Below the pieces are notes generated by a model. It saw only the letters and a list, made by a program, of their open reading frames with translations. It was not told where the DNA came from and made no database searches. A program made the position numbers and the translations under genes. This document shows, one piece after another, positions 52,476 to 60,440 of a DNA stretch of 64,000 nt (positions are counted from its first letter, which is position 1; every line of letters starts with the position of its first letter). The DNA comes from Streptacidiphilus sp. PB12-B1b (lineage in GTDB: Bacteria > Actinomycetota > Actinomycetes > Streptomycetales > Streptomycetaceae): NCBI RefSeq assembly GCF_014084125.1, contig NZ_CP048405.1, positions 7,378,001 through 7,442,000 on the forward strand, read 5' to 3'.

Positions 52476-52844
52476 GAGCTCGTGCAGCCGGGCGTCGGAA
52501 ATCCCGAAGTGGTGGCCGACCTCGTGAGCGACCGTCACGCACACCTGCCGGACGACCTCCTCGGCGCTGCCGCAGACGCGCAGCGTGGGGTTGCGGTAGA
52601 CGGTGATCCGGTCCGGGAGCATCCCGGAGTACCACTCGCCGCGCTCGGTGAGCGGCGTGCCCTCGTACAGGCCGAGCAACTCGGACCCGCCGGTCGGGCC
52701 GCCGTCCGGGCCGCCCTGCTCGGGCTCGGGCTCGTCCTCGACGAAAATCACGACGTTGTCCATCAGCCGGGTCAGCTCCGGCGGGATCCGGTCGAGCGCC
52801 TCGCCCACCAGTTCCTCGAACCGTTCCCTGGTCATCTGCAGCAC
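52464..52844 (-). CDS. Zincin-like metallopeptidase family protein
   Basis: A 126-residue protein with VAHEVGHHFGISD, an HExxH zinc motif near residue 107. It also has MTRERFEELVGEALDRIPPE and LLGLYEGTPLTERGEWYSGM, typical of the small actinobacterial metallopeptidase family (DUF1025/zincin-like). GTG 52844 is chosen for GAGGAG just upstream and homology (VLQMTRERF); ATG 52836 is an alternative. No signal peptide, so probably cytoplasmic. Substrate unknown. The last codons are duplicated downstream of the stop. Confidence 0.9.
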   Translation of the reverse strand: MLQMTRERFEELVGEALDRIPPELTRLMDNVVIFVEDEPEPEQGGPDGGPTGGSELLGLYEGTPLTERGEWYSGMLPDRITVYRNPTLRVCGSAEEVVRQVCVTVAHEVGHHFGISDARLHELGYG

Positions 52845-52967
52845 GTCGCTCCTCGGGCCCGCAGCCCCGCGCTCCGGGGCCGGTGGAATCCATTTTGGCG
52901 ATCTCCGGCTCCATCCCATATGCTTCTGAACGTCCCCGACGGCCGCAAGGAAGCCGGGAGGGCCATT

Positions 52968-53040
52968 GCCCTCATCGTCTAGTGGCCCAGGACGCCGCCC
53001 TTTCAAGGCGGTAGCACGGGTTCGAATCCCGTTGGGGGTA
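52968..53040 (+). tRNA. tRNA-Glu (anticodon TTC)
   Basis: 73-nt cloverleaf with anticodon stem-loop CCGCC-CTTTCAA-GGCGG and T-arm CGGGTTCGAATCCCG. The acceptor pairs GCCCTCA with TGGGGGT including two G-U pairs. It is the first of three clustered tRNAs. Confidence 0.95.
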
Positions 53041-53073
53041 CGCATTAAACCGCGTGCAGGCTCGCCTGTACGA

Positions 53074-53147
53074 GGCCTCGTGGAGCAGTTGGTTAGCTCG
53101 CCACCCTGTCAAGGTGGAGGTCGCGGGTTCAAGTCCCGTCGAGGTCG
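53074..53147 (+). tRNA. tRNA-Asp (anticodon GTC)
   Basis: 74-nt cloverleaf: acceptor GGCCTCG/CGAGGTC, anticodon loop CTGTCAA in a CCACC/GGTGG stem, T-arm CGGGTTCAAGTCCCG, discriminator G. Confidence 0.95.
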
Positions 53148-53153
53148 CTGTAC

Positions 53154-53171
53154 CTCCCCCTTCGGGGGGAG
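53154..53171 (+). other. UUCG-capped spacer hairpin between tRNA genes
   Basis: CTCCCCC-TTCG-GGGGGAG, seven perfect pairs with a stable UUCG tetraloop, placed 4 bp upstream of tRNA-Phe. Probably a processing or spacing structure in the polycistronic tRNA transcript, or a weak terminator. Confidence 0.75.
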
Positions 53172-53174
53172 TTC

Positions 53175-53248
53175 GGCCAGGTAGCTCAGTTGGTACGAGC
53201 GTCCGCCTGAAAAGCGGAAGGTCGCCGGTTCGACCCCGGCCCTGGCCA
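53175..53248 (+). tRNA. tRNA-Phe (anticodon GAA)
   Basis: 74-nt cloverleaf: acceptor GGCCAGG/CCTGGCC, anticodon loop CTGAAAA, T-arm CCGGTTCGACCCCGG, discriminator A. Followed after 18 bp by a T-rich terminator. Confidence 0.96.
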
Positions 53249-53266
53249 CCTCGCATGACCAGCAGG

Positions 53267-53303
53267 AATGCCCCAGCTCCGCACCGGAGCCGGGGCATTT
53301 TTC
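53267..53303 (+). terminator. Rho-independent terminator of the tRNA cluster
   Basis: AATGCCCCAGCTCC, loop, CGGAGCCGGGGCATTTTT: stem of about 13 bp with one mismatch and a five-base T-run, unusually canonical for this genome. Confidence 0.93.
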
Positions 53304-53341
53304 GTCTGACCGGGTGCCGGTCGGCGACCGCCTCCGGCTGG

Positions 53342-53746
53342 CTAGGAGAAGACTTCGACGATGCACTTGGCTGCGCCGCTGCGCTGGATTCGGGCGTCGC
53401 TGGTGACCAGGGGCACGCCGAGGGTTTCCGCCAGGGCGACGTACTGCGCGTCGTGGGCGCTGATGTTGTGGTGCAGTTCGCGGACCCGCTGCCAGAGGAT
53501 CAGGGTCTCGTGACGGGTGATGGCGAGGGCCTGGTAGTCGGCGACGGCCTTGATGGCCTCCTTCTCCGTGAGCTTGCCGCCCCGCACCATGCCGAAGAGG
53601 GCCGAGACGATCTCGTAGTCCAGCAAGCCAGGGGCGGCGAGCCCCTCCAGCCCGCCGAGACGGCTGCGGACGGCGAACCCGGCGGGGCCGTTGTCCGTGA
53701 GAGCGCGGACCAGGGCGGAGCAGTCGATGACGACAGTCGCGCTCAC
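53342..53746 (-). CDS. VapC-type PIN-domain toxin
   Basis: A 134-residue PIN-domain protein with the four acidic positions: VVIDCSALV (Asp near residue 8), LLDYEIVSAL (Glu near residue 43), SAHDAQYVALAE (Asp near residue 97) and LVTSDARI (Asp near residue 115). PIN toxins are Mg-dependent RNases, often cutting tRNA or rRNA. GTG 53746 overlaps the antitoxin stop codon (GTGA). The frame is open upstream only as a shadow of the antitoxin gene. Confidence 0.9.
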   Translation of the reverse strand: MSATVVIDCSALVRALTDNGPAGFAVRSRLGGLEGLAAPGLLDYEIVSALFGMVRGGKLTEKEAIKAVADYQALAITRHETLILWQRVRELHHNISAHDAQYVALAETLGVPLVTSDARIQRSGAAKCIVEVFS

Positions 53747-53973
53747 CGGCGCTCCCGGCCGTCCTCGATCGCGGAGAGGATGTCCGAAGTGCTGACCTCG
53801 GTACGGGTCTCCCGATCGAGCCGAGCCATCATGTCGGCCAGTGTGGGCGTCGCCGCCTCTCGGGTGACGAGGTCGAGCAGGTACGCCTGGAGGCTCTTTC
53901 CGCCTCGGGCGGCCTTGAGTTTCAGACTTTCGAGGGTCGAGTCCGTGACGTCCCGGATGGTGATCGCTGTCAT
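53743..53973 (-). CDS. Ribbon-helix-helix antitoxin (FitA/VapB-like)
   Basis: A 76-residue protein starting MTAITIRDVTDSTLESLKLK, the ribbon-helix-helix pattern of FitA/StbC-type antitoxins, with an acidic C-terminus (TSDILSAIEDGRERR) that would neutralise the toxin. A TAAAAT element lies six bases before the ATG with no ribosome site, suggesting a leaderless transcript. It is the first gene of the module and probably represses it. Confidence 0.9.
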   Translation of the reverse strand: MTAITIRDVTDSTLESLKLKAARGGKSLQAYLLDLVTREAATPTLADMMARLDRETRTEVSTSDILSAIEDGRERR

Positions 53974-54076
53974 GCATGCATTTTAGCTGCAACGCCTGCA
54001 CTATGGCATCACGTGTGGCCACGGCACGGGCGTCGCTGCCTGATCAACGCCGCGCACCACCGGGACGCGATAGAAT

Positions 54077-54148
54077 GGCGGGGCGCCGCGGTGAGCGGCG
54101 GATGCGCACGACCAGCCCCTGAGCGAGAGCCCTCGCTAGGGGCTTTTT
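54077..54148 (+). ncRNA. Candidate small RNA with its own -10 element and terminator
   Basis: A TAGAAT -10-like hexamer at 54071-54076 is followed by a hairpin (CGCCGC-GGTGA-GCGGCG, 54084-54100), a short single-stranded stretch and a canonical terminator (AGCCCCTGAGCGAG, loop, CTCGCTAGGGGCT and five T residues, 54114-54148). It has no open reading frame of useful length. A -35 box at the usual spacing is not clear. It could alternatively be the end of a longer transcript. Confidence 0.5.
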
Positions 54149-54220
54149 CATGGCCTTCAGGGGTTCTGACGGCTAATCAGCAACGAGCGTCCCGGGTGGG
54201 AAGAGAGCGAGTGGGGGCCC

Positions 54221-56620
54221 ATGGAGGGGAGCAGGAATGCGGACGTCGAGGGGTTTCCGGGGCAGTTCGCGCGGACGCGGCGGTTCTCGTCGGGGGTGCC
54301 GCAGGGGTTCGTGGTCTCCGCGGACGGGGAGCGGGTGCTGTTCCTGCGGTCGGTGTCGGGGACGGATGCGCGCGGGGTGCTGTGGCTGTACCAGGGCGGG
54401 CGGGAGCGGGCGTTGGCGAAGCCCGCAGGCGGCGCCGGGGTGGAGGCGTACGCCGCCGACCGGGAGGCGGTGGTCGTCGCGTACACCGTCGGCGGGGAGC
54501 TGTGGACGGTGCGCACGGACGGGGGCGCGGCGCGCCGGCTGCCGACGCCCGGCCCGGCGGCGGACCCGCGCCCCTCGCCGGACGGGACGCTCATCGCCTA
54601 CGCCGCCGGCGGCGCACTGCGGGTCGTCCGGGCGGACGGCACGCAGGACCGGGCGCTGACCGGGCCCGACGCGGAGGCAGACGCGCCGGGCGCGAAGGGG
54701 CCCGGCTCGGAGGGGACCGGGGCGAAGGGGCCCGGCTCGGAGAGGATCGGCTCGGAGGGGGAGGTGACGTACGGGCTGCCGGACTACACCGCGCGGGCCT
54801 CGATCGGCAGGTCGCGCGGGTACTGGTGGTCGCCCGGCAGTGATGCGCTGCTGGTCACGCGGGTGGACACCGCCGGGGTGCAGCGGCGGTACATCGCCGA
54901 CCCGGTCCACCCGGACCGGCCGCCCCGCTCGGTGCCCTATCCGGCAGCGGGCACCCCCAACGCCCGGACGTCGCTGCTGCTGGTGGACGTCGACGGCCGA
55001 TGCGTCCCGGTCCGACTGCCGCAGAGCGCGGACGCGGAGCCGGGTGCAGGCGAGGGGCCGGGCACGGGCGCGGAGCGGGGCGTAGGCGCAGAGCAAAGCG
55101 CAGGCGCGGGGCGGGGCGCGGACGCCGGGCAGGGCGCAGGCGCAGAGCAGGGCGAGGGCGCAGAGCCGAACCCGGGCGCGGAGCTGGGCGGGGGCGCGGG
55201 CCAGAGCGCAGGCGCGGAGCACGCAGAGGTCGCGGAGCAACCGGGTGCAGGCGCAGGGCTGGGCGGGGACGCGGGCCAGAGCGCGGGGGACGGCTGGCGG
55301 TGGGGTCAGGGGGTTGAGTATCTGGTTGCGGCGGAGTGGGGCGGGGCTGGGCCGGTGGTGGCTGTGCAGAGCCGGGACCAGCGGACGGTGCTGGTGCTGC
55401 GCGCGGACCCGGCGACGGGGGAGGTCGCGGCGGTGGCCCGGCTCAGCGACGACGCCTGGGTGGACGTCACGCCGGGCACGCCGCTGCACACCGCCTCCGG
55501 CGTGCCGGTGCTGCCGTGCGTGCGCGGCGACGATCGCGGCATCCGCGTGGGCGACCGCCCGACCCCGGCCGGACTGCAGGTCAGGGCGGTGCTGGGGGCG
55601 GTCGGGGAGCGGGTGATGTTCACCGCGAGCGCGGACCCGTTGCAGACCCACGTCTGGGCGTACTCCCCCGAGGGCGGCTTCGAGCAGCTGTCGGCGGCGG
55701 CCGGGGTGCACACCGCCGCCGCCGGGGGCGACACCGTCGTCCTGGACAGCCGCACCCCGGACGGGCACACCGTGACCGTGCTGCGCGCAGGTCGCCCGGC
55801 CGGTTCCATCGCGGTGCTCGCCGAACGGCCGTCGGTCGTCCCCCGGCCGGTCCATCTCACGCTGGGCCGCCGGGAGTTGCGCAGCCGACTGCACCTGCCG
55901 TCCTGGCACCGGCCCGGCTCGGGCCCGCTCCCGGTGCTGCTCAGCCCCTACGCGGGCCCGGCCATGCAGCTGGTGACCCTGGCGCAGGGCTGGCAGCCGG
56001 CGGTCTGCCAGTGGTTCGCCGAGCAGGGCTTCGCCGTGCTGGTCGCGGACGGCCGGGGCACGCCCGGGCGCGGGGTGGCCTGGCAGCGCGCCATCCTCGG
56101 CGACCGGCTGCGTCCCGTCCTGGACGACCAGGTGGACGCGCTGCACGCCGCCGCCGAGCGCCATCCCGATCTGGACCTGGGCAGGGTCGCCATCCGGGGC
56201 TGGTCGTTCAGCGGCTACCTGGCGGCGGGCGCGGTGCTGCTGCGCCCGGACGTCTTCCACGCGGCGGTCGCGGGCGCGGCCCCGGCCGAACGGCGGCTGT
56301 ACGACAGCTACTGGGAGGAACGGTTCCTCGGGCACCCGGACGTCCAGCCCGACGCCTACGAGCGCTGCTCGCTGCTGCCGCTCGCGCACCGGCTCGCCCG
56401 CCCGCTGATGCTGGTGCACGGGCTGGCCGACGACAACGTCTACCCGGCGCACACGCTGCGGCTGTCGGCGGCGCTGCTCGCCGCGGGCCGCCCGCACACG
56501 GTGCTGCCGCTGCCGGGGACGGGCCACCTGGTCGCCCGGGAGGGGGTGGCGGACAACCTGCTGCGGCTGGAGCGGGACTTCCTCGTCCAGGCCCTCGGGG
56601 TGGAGCTGCCGAGCGCCTAG
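54221..56620 (+). CDS. S9 family serine peptidase (dipeptidyl peptidase IV-like)
   Basis: A 799-residue enzyme with an N-terminal beta-propeller and a C-terminal alpha/beta-hydrolase domain. The catalytic Ser is S662 in IRGWSFSGYLAAGA, Asp lies in VHGLADDNVYPAH and His in PLPGTGHLV. A low-complexity insert of about 95 residues (about residues 268-365) made of GAGAEQG-type units interrupts the propeller and is encoded by degenerate short repeats at 55030-55290. No signal peptide, so probably cytoplasmic. Its TAG stop is shared as CTAG with the convergent ArsC-like gene. Confidence 0.92.
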   Translation: MEGSRNADVEGFPGQFARTRRFSSGVPQGFVVSADGERVLFLRSVSGTDARGVLWLYQGGRERALAKPAGGAGVEAYAADREAVVVAYTVGGELWTVRTDGGAARRLPTPGPAADPRPSPDGTLIAYAAGGALRVVRADGTQDRALTGPDAEADAPGAKGPGSEGTGAKGPGSERIGSEGEVTYGLPDYTARASIGRSRGYWWSPGSDALLVTRVDTAGVQRRYIADPVHPDRPPRSVPYPAAGTPNARTSLLLVDVDGRCVPVRLPQSADAEPGAGEGPGTGAERGVGAEQSAGAGRGADAGQGAGAEQGEGAEPNPGAELGGGAGQSAGAEHAEVAEQPGAGAGLGGDAGQSAGDGWRWGQGVEYLVAAEWGGAGPVVAVQSRDQRTVLVLRADPATGEVAAVARLSDDAWVDVTPGTPLHTASGVPVLPCVRGDDRGIRVGDRPTPAGLQVRAVLGAVGERVMFTASADPLQTHVWAYSPEGGFEQLSAAAGVHTAAAGGDTVVLDSRTPDGHTVTVLRAGRPAGSIAVLAERPSVVPRPVHLTLGRRELRSRLHLPSWHRPGSGPLPVLLSPYAGPAMQLVTLAQGWQPAVCQWFAEQGFAVLVADGRGTPGRGVAWQRAILGDRLRPVLDDQVDALHAAAERHPDLDLGRVAIRGWSFSGYLAAGAVLLRPDVFHAAVAGAAPAERRLYDSYWEERFLGHPDVQPDAYERCSLLPLAHRLARPLMLVHGLADDNVYPAHTLRLSAALLAAGRPHTVLPLPGTGHLVAREGVADNLLRLERDFLVQALGVELPSA

Positions 56621-57009
56621 GCCCGCGCCGGGCTCGCCGGACGCTCCGGGCTCGCGGGGAGGACTGAGCGGACGGCTTCGGGCGTGCGGCCGATGACGGC
56701 GGCGCCGTCGTCCGCGGTGATGACGGGCCGCTGGATCAGCGCCGGGTGCGCGGCGAGTGCGCCGATCCAGCGGTCGCGGGCGGCGGCGTCCCGGGGCCAG
56801 TCGGCGAGGCCGAGCTCGGCGGCGACCGGCTCCCCGGTGCGGGCGAGGTCCCAGGGCTCCAGGCCGAGCCGGGCGAGGACCGCCTCCAGCTCCGCGGCGG
56901 TGGGCGGGTCGTCCAGGTAGCGGCGCACGGTGTAGTCGGCGCCGGCCTCGTCCAGCAGGGACAGCGCGGAGGCGCACTTCGAGCAGGCGGGGTTGATCCA
57001 GATCTCCAT
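56617..57009 (-). CDS. ArsC/Spx-family arsenate reductase-like protein
   Basis: A 130-residue thioredoxin-fold protein starting MEIWINPACSKCASALSLL, with the catalytic Cys in NPACSKC followed by YTVRRYLDDPPTAAEL and RPVITADDGAAVIGRTPE, where the cis-Pro and Arg positions of the ArsC family fall. It may be an arsenate reductase or a YffB-like reductase; there is no arsenic operon nearby. Its stop overlaps the S9 peptidase stop at the palindrome CTAG. Confidence 0.87.
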   Translation of the reverse strand: MEIWINPACSKCASALSLLDEAGADYTVRRYLDDPPTAAELEAVLARLGLEPWDLARTGEPVAAELGLADWPRDAAARDRWIGALAAHPALIQRPVITADDGAAVIGRTPEAVRSVLPASPERPASPARA

Positions 57010-57070
57010 GCCGCCATCCTTCCAGCGGGCGGCGCGGCGGTCTGCCCCGTCGCTCGGCCCAAGGCTGCGC

Positions 57071-58033
57071 TCAGGCCGGGGCGGTCGGACCGGCGGCCCC
57101 GGTCTGGGCGATCCACAGCAGGTGCTTGGCCGCTTCCGGCAGGTCGGCGTCGACCGGCCAGACCGCGCGCAGGGTCCGCCGCAGGTCGAGTTCCTCGTCC
57201 ACCGGGATCTCCACCAGCCGCCCGGCGGCCAGATCGTCGCGTACCGCCAGGTCGGACAGGACCGCCGGGGCGGCGCCGCCCGCCGCCGCGCTGCGCAGGG
57301 GCGCGGTGGACCCCAGCTCCAGCAGCGGCACGGACGGGCCGTGCCACGGGCGCAGCGCGCGTTCCAGGGTCTCCCGGGTGCCCGATCCGGCCTCGCGCAG
57401 CAGCAGCTGCGCGGTGGCGAGCTCCTCGCCGCAGACGGGTCGGCGGCGGCGGGTCCACGGGTGGCCGGGTGCGGTGACGACGATCAGCCGGTCGCGGGCG
57501 ACCGGCAGTGAGGCCAGGTCGCTGGGGGTCCACGGGCCCTCGATGAAGCCGAGTTCGGCCTCGCCGTGGCGCAGGGCCTGGACGACCATCCGGCTGTTGG
57601 TGACCCGCAGCCCGACGTGGACCTGCGGGTAGTGGGTGCGCATCGCCATCAGCCAGCCCGGCAGCAGGTGTTCCGCGAGGGTGAGGCTGGCGGCGATCCG
57701 CAGATCGCCTTGGAGCTGGGACTTCAGCGCGGCGATGCCCTCGGCGAGGGCGTCGGCCTGGTCCAGGACGGAGGCGGCCCAGTCGGTGACCAGTACCCCG
57801 GCGGCGGTGAGCTGGGAGCCGGTGGTGGTGCGTTGCAGCAGGGGCAGGCCGATGCGCTTCTCCAGGGTGCGCATCCGGCTGCTGGCGGTGGGCTGGCTGA
57901 TGCCCAGCCGGGCGGCGGCCCGGCCGAGGCTGCCGGTCCGGGCGACGGCGACCAGCAGTTCCAGGGCGTGCAGATCGGGCAGCCGCCGGGGGACGGGGGC
58001 GGGCCGGTCGTCGCCTGCCGGAACGGTGCTCAT
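57071..58033 (-). CDS. LysR family transcriptional regulator
   Basis: A 320-residue LysR protein. HTH: GSLGRAAARLGISQPTASSRMRTLEKRIGLPLLQRTTTGSQLT (shown in part by GISQPTASSRMR). An effector-binding domain of two lobes follows (LRIAASLTLAEHLLPGWL, LIVVTAPGHPW). It is divergent from the YeiH-like transporter gene with a T-N11-A palindrome over its own start, so it probably regulates both genes. The ligand is unknown. Confidence 0.93.
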   Translation of the reverse strand: MSTVPAGDDRPAPVPRRLPDLHALELLVAVARTGSLGRAAARLGISQPTASSRMRTLEKRIGLPLLQRTTTGSQLTAAGVLVTDWAASVLDQADALAEGIAALKSQLQGDLRIAASLTLAEHLLPGWLMAMRTHYPQVHVGLRVTNSRMVVQALRHGEAELGFIEGPWTPSDLASLPVARDRLIVVTAPGHPWTRRRRPVCGEELATAQLLLREAGSGTRETLERALRPWHGPSVPLLELGSTAPLRSAAAGGAAPAVLSDLAVRDDLAAGRLVEIPVDEELDLRRTLRAVWPVDADLPEAAKHLLWIAQTGAAGPTAPA

Positions 58034-58047
58034 AGGAAAACCCTATG
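58031..58047. promoter_or_regulatory. LysR-type operator palindrome
   Basis: CATAGG-AAAAC-CCTATG, perfect six-base arms with the T-N11-A spacing of LysR sites. It overlaps the ATG of the lysR gene and lies 56 bp upstream of the divergent yeiH-like start. Confidence 0.8.
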
Positions 58048-58103
58048 ATGTGCCTGCTGATTGCCGGGTACCGGGGCGGGGGCTGCGGGAGCAGCGTGGA
58101 ACG

Positions 58104-59348
58104 GTGATCACCCCTCTGCGACGGGTCCGGGCCGACGACGCCTCCGACCTGGCCGGTCCCTCCCTCCTCCTCCGCCACCCGCCCGGGCCTTCGGCGAGGC
58201 CGACGCCGACGCCCACGCCAGGGCGGACGCCGACGCCCACGCCCGCGCTGACGCCAGAGCCGACGCCGATGCCCGGGCCCGGGCCGACGCCCACGGCCCG
58301 GCGCGGCCGGGGCGGGGCGGAGGCGGTGCGGCGGCTGGGGCCCGGGCTGGCCTGCACTGCCGTCGGGACCGCGCTGGCCTGGGAGATCGACCGGTTGCTG
58401 CCCACCGTGGCCACGCTCACCGCCGCCGTCGTCCTGGGCGTGCTGGCCCGCAACCTGCGGCTGCTGCCCACCGCCGCCAGGCCGGGCCTGGACCTGGCGG
58501 GCAAGCGGCTGATGCGGTTCGGCGTCGTCCTGCTCGGCCTCAAGCTGGCGCTCGGCGAGGTGCTGGCGCTGGGCTGGCAGACGCTGGCCGTGGTGGTGGC
58601 GGTGGTCGCGGCGACCTTCTTCGGAACCCGCTGGCTGGGCGTACGCCTGGGCCTCCCCGGCGATCAGGCGCTGCTGATCGCCACCGGCTTCTCCATCTGC
58701 GGGGCCTCGGCGGTCGCCGCGATGAACGGCGTCACCGACAGCGAGGAGGACGACGTGGTGACCGCCGTGGCCCTGGTCACCCTGTGCGGCAGCCTGGCCA
58801 TCGTCGTCCTGCCGCTGCTGCACCACCCGCTCGGCCTGAGCGATCTGCAGTTCGGCCGCTGGGCCGGGGCCAGCGTGCACGACGTGGGGCAGGTGGTGGC
58901 GGTCGCGCAGACGGCCGGACCGGCGGCGCTGGCGCAGGCGGTGGTGGTCAAACTGATGCGGGTGGCGCTGCTGGCGCCGATCGTCGCCGGGACGGCCCTC
59001 GCCCGCCGCCGGGCCCGCAGCGCGGCGCCGGGGATGCGGCCGGGGGCAGGGTCCGGCGCAGGCGGGGCGGCCGGGGTGGGCGCCAGGCGTCCGCCGATCG
59101 TGCCGCTGTTCGTGGTCGGCTTCCTGGCCATGGTCGCCGTCCGCAGTACCGGGACGGTTCCCGCGGGCGTGGTCGACGGCGTCGAGTCGCTGGACAGCCT
59201 GGTGCTGGCGGCGGCGCTGTTCGGGCTGGGCAGCGCGGTGGACGTGCGCAGGCTGGTCCGCACCGGCGGGCGGGCGCTGCTGCTCGGCCTGGCCTCCTGG
59301 GTGATGATCGCGGGCGTGTCCTACGCCGGGGTCCTGCTGACCACGTGA
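58104..59348 (+). CDS. YeiH family putative sulfate exporter (UPF0324)
   Basis: A 414-residue membrane protein with about ten segments. Family signatures include KRLMRFGVVLLGLKLALGEV, IATGFSICGASAVAAMNGV and LVLAAALFGLGSAVDVRRLV. The N-terminal ~75 residues are a cytoplasmic Pro/Thr-rich stretch (TPTPTPGRTPTPTP). YeiH proteins are annotated as sulfate exporters, with weak biochemical support. GTG 58104 follows GGGAGCAG. Divergent from the LysR gene, a pairing seen in many bacteria. Confidence 0.88.
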   Translation: MITPLRRVRADDASDLAGPSLLLRHPPGPSARPTPTPTPGRTPTPTPALTPEPTPMPGPGPTPTARRGRGGAEAVRRLGPGLACTAVGTALAWEIDRLLPTVATLTAAVVLGVLARNLRLLPTAARPGLDLAGKRLMRFGVVLLGLKLALGEVLALGWQTLAVVVAVVAATFFGTRWLGVRLGLPGDQALLIATGFSICGASAVAAMNGVTDSEEDDVVTAVALVTLCGSLAIVVLPLLHHPLGLSDLQFGRWAGASVHDVGQVVAVAQTAGPAALAQAVVVKLMRVALLAPIVAGTALARRRARSAAPGMRPGAGSGAGGAAGVGARRPPIVPLFVVGFLAMVAVRSTGTVPAGVVDGVESLDSLVLAAALFGLGSAVDVRRLVRTGGRALLLGLASWVMIAGVSYAGVLLTT

Positions 59349-59461
59349 GCGCCGAGCACCGTGGGCTGGGCACGGGGGCCGGGAGCGGGATCGGGGCCCG
59401 CTTGTACGATGCGGAGGGCCCGACCGGCCGATGGCCGACAGCTGATCAGGAGGCGGTCCGG

Positions 59462-60001
59462 ATGTCCCCGACCCGCGAGACCGCGCACGTCCTGGCCGAT
59501 CTCGACGAACGCCTGCGGCAGGCGGCGGCGCAGCAGGGCGGGGCCCTGTGGCGGCTGGCCGAGCCCGGCCGCCAGCTGGACGCCAACCTGGTGCGGCTCG
59601 CACCCGGCGCCGAGGTCGGCGAGCACGTCGAGGGCGAGCTGGACGTGCTGCTGGTCGTGGTCGAGGGCGGCGGCCACCTGGGGCGGGGGGCGGAGCCGCG
59701 CGAGGAGCTGCACGCCCGGACGGTGGCCTGGCTGCCCCGGGGCTCGCGCCGCTCGCTGCACGCAGGCTCCGAGGGCCTGGTGTACCTCACGGCCCACCAA
59801 CGGCGTCCGGGCCTGGACATCAAGGGCCTCGCCGCCGCCCGGTCCGCGCTCGCCGCGCCGCCCGCGCCCCCGGCGGAGGGCGGCGACGCCCCCTGCCTGC
59901 TGGCCCGCGTCTGCCCCGCCTGCGACCGGGTCGCCCCGGACCCGACCGCCCGCTACTGCGACCGCTGCGGCAGCCCCCTCCCGTCCCCCACCACCGCCTG
60001 A
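59462..60001 (+). CDS. Cupin-like protein with C-terminal zinc ribbon
   Basis: A 179-residue protein. Residues ~25-115 form a cupin-like barrel (ANLVRLAPGAEVGEHVEGELDVLLVV, with HxxGExDV-type metal-ligand spacing). The C-terminal 35 residues carry CPACDRV and CDRCGSPL, a zinc-ribbon. ATG 59462 is preceded by GGAGGCGG. The combination suggests a small-molecule or redox sensor; no partner is evident. Confidence 0.8.
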   Translation: MSPTRETAHVLADLDERLRQAAAQQGGALWRLAEPGRQLDANLVRLAPGAEVGEHVEGELDVLLVVVEGGGHLGRGAEPREELHARTVAWLPRGSRRSLHAGSEGLVYLTAHQRRPGLDIKGLAAARSALAAPPAPPAEGGDAPCLLARVCPACDRVAPDPTARYCDRCGSPLPSPTTA

Positions 60002-60440
60002 CCCGGGCCGCCACCAGGCGGCCGGCAGCCCGCAGCGGTCGAACCCCGTCGGGCCCGAGCGGTGACGTCGCGGCCGGGCGCGGCGGTGAGAAGACGGCGA
60101 GCAACCGGCCCCAGGGCGGCAGCCCGCTCCCGTCACGGCGGCGGCCTCGTACCCGTCACGGGGCGGCCCGGCCGAGCGTGAGCAAACCCCGGCCGAGCCG
60201 CCAGCAGGCCCCGGCCGTCCGGGCGGCACCTCCCGCCTCAGGCACCCATCTGCGCCGACATCCGCCCCGGGCCCTCGGTTCCCGGTCAGCGGGGGCTGCC
60301 TTCGCCCCGGCCGTACACCGCCGCCCGTCCGGCAGCACTCCCGCCGCGCCCCCGACGCTCGGTGCCGGGCTCTGCCCGGGGGGCGGATTCGTGGTGTGCG
60401 GGGCCTGGTGAGGGAGGGGGCCGCGCGCTATGTTGACACA
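60002..60440. other. 440-bp intergenic region
   Basis: No gene supported; frames here are Arg/Pro/Gly-rich. The 3' end (60425-60440) contains TATGTT seven bases before the M24 ATG and TTGACA overlapping it, suggesting a leaderless promoter for the operon that follows. A GACA-CAA-TGTC inverted repeat spans the start codon. Confidence 0.5.

Noticed and set aside
54173-56977. Large minus-strand frame antisense to the S9 peptidase
   Set aside because: Arg/Pro/Ala-rich shadow of a gene with intact catalytic motifs.
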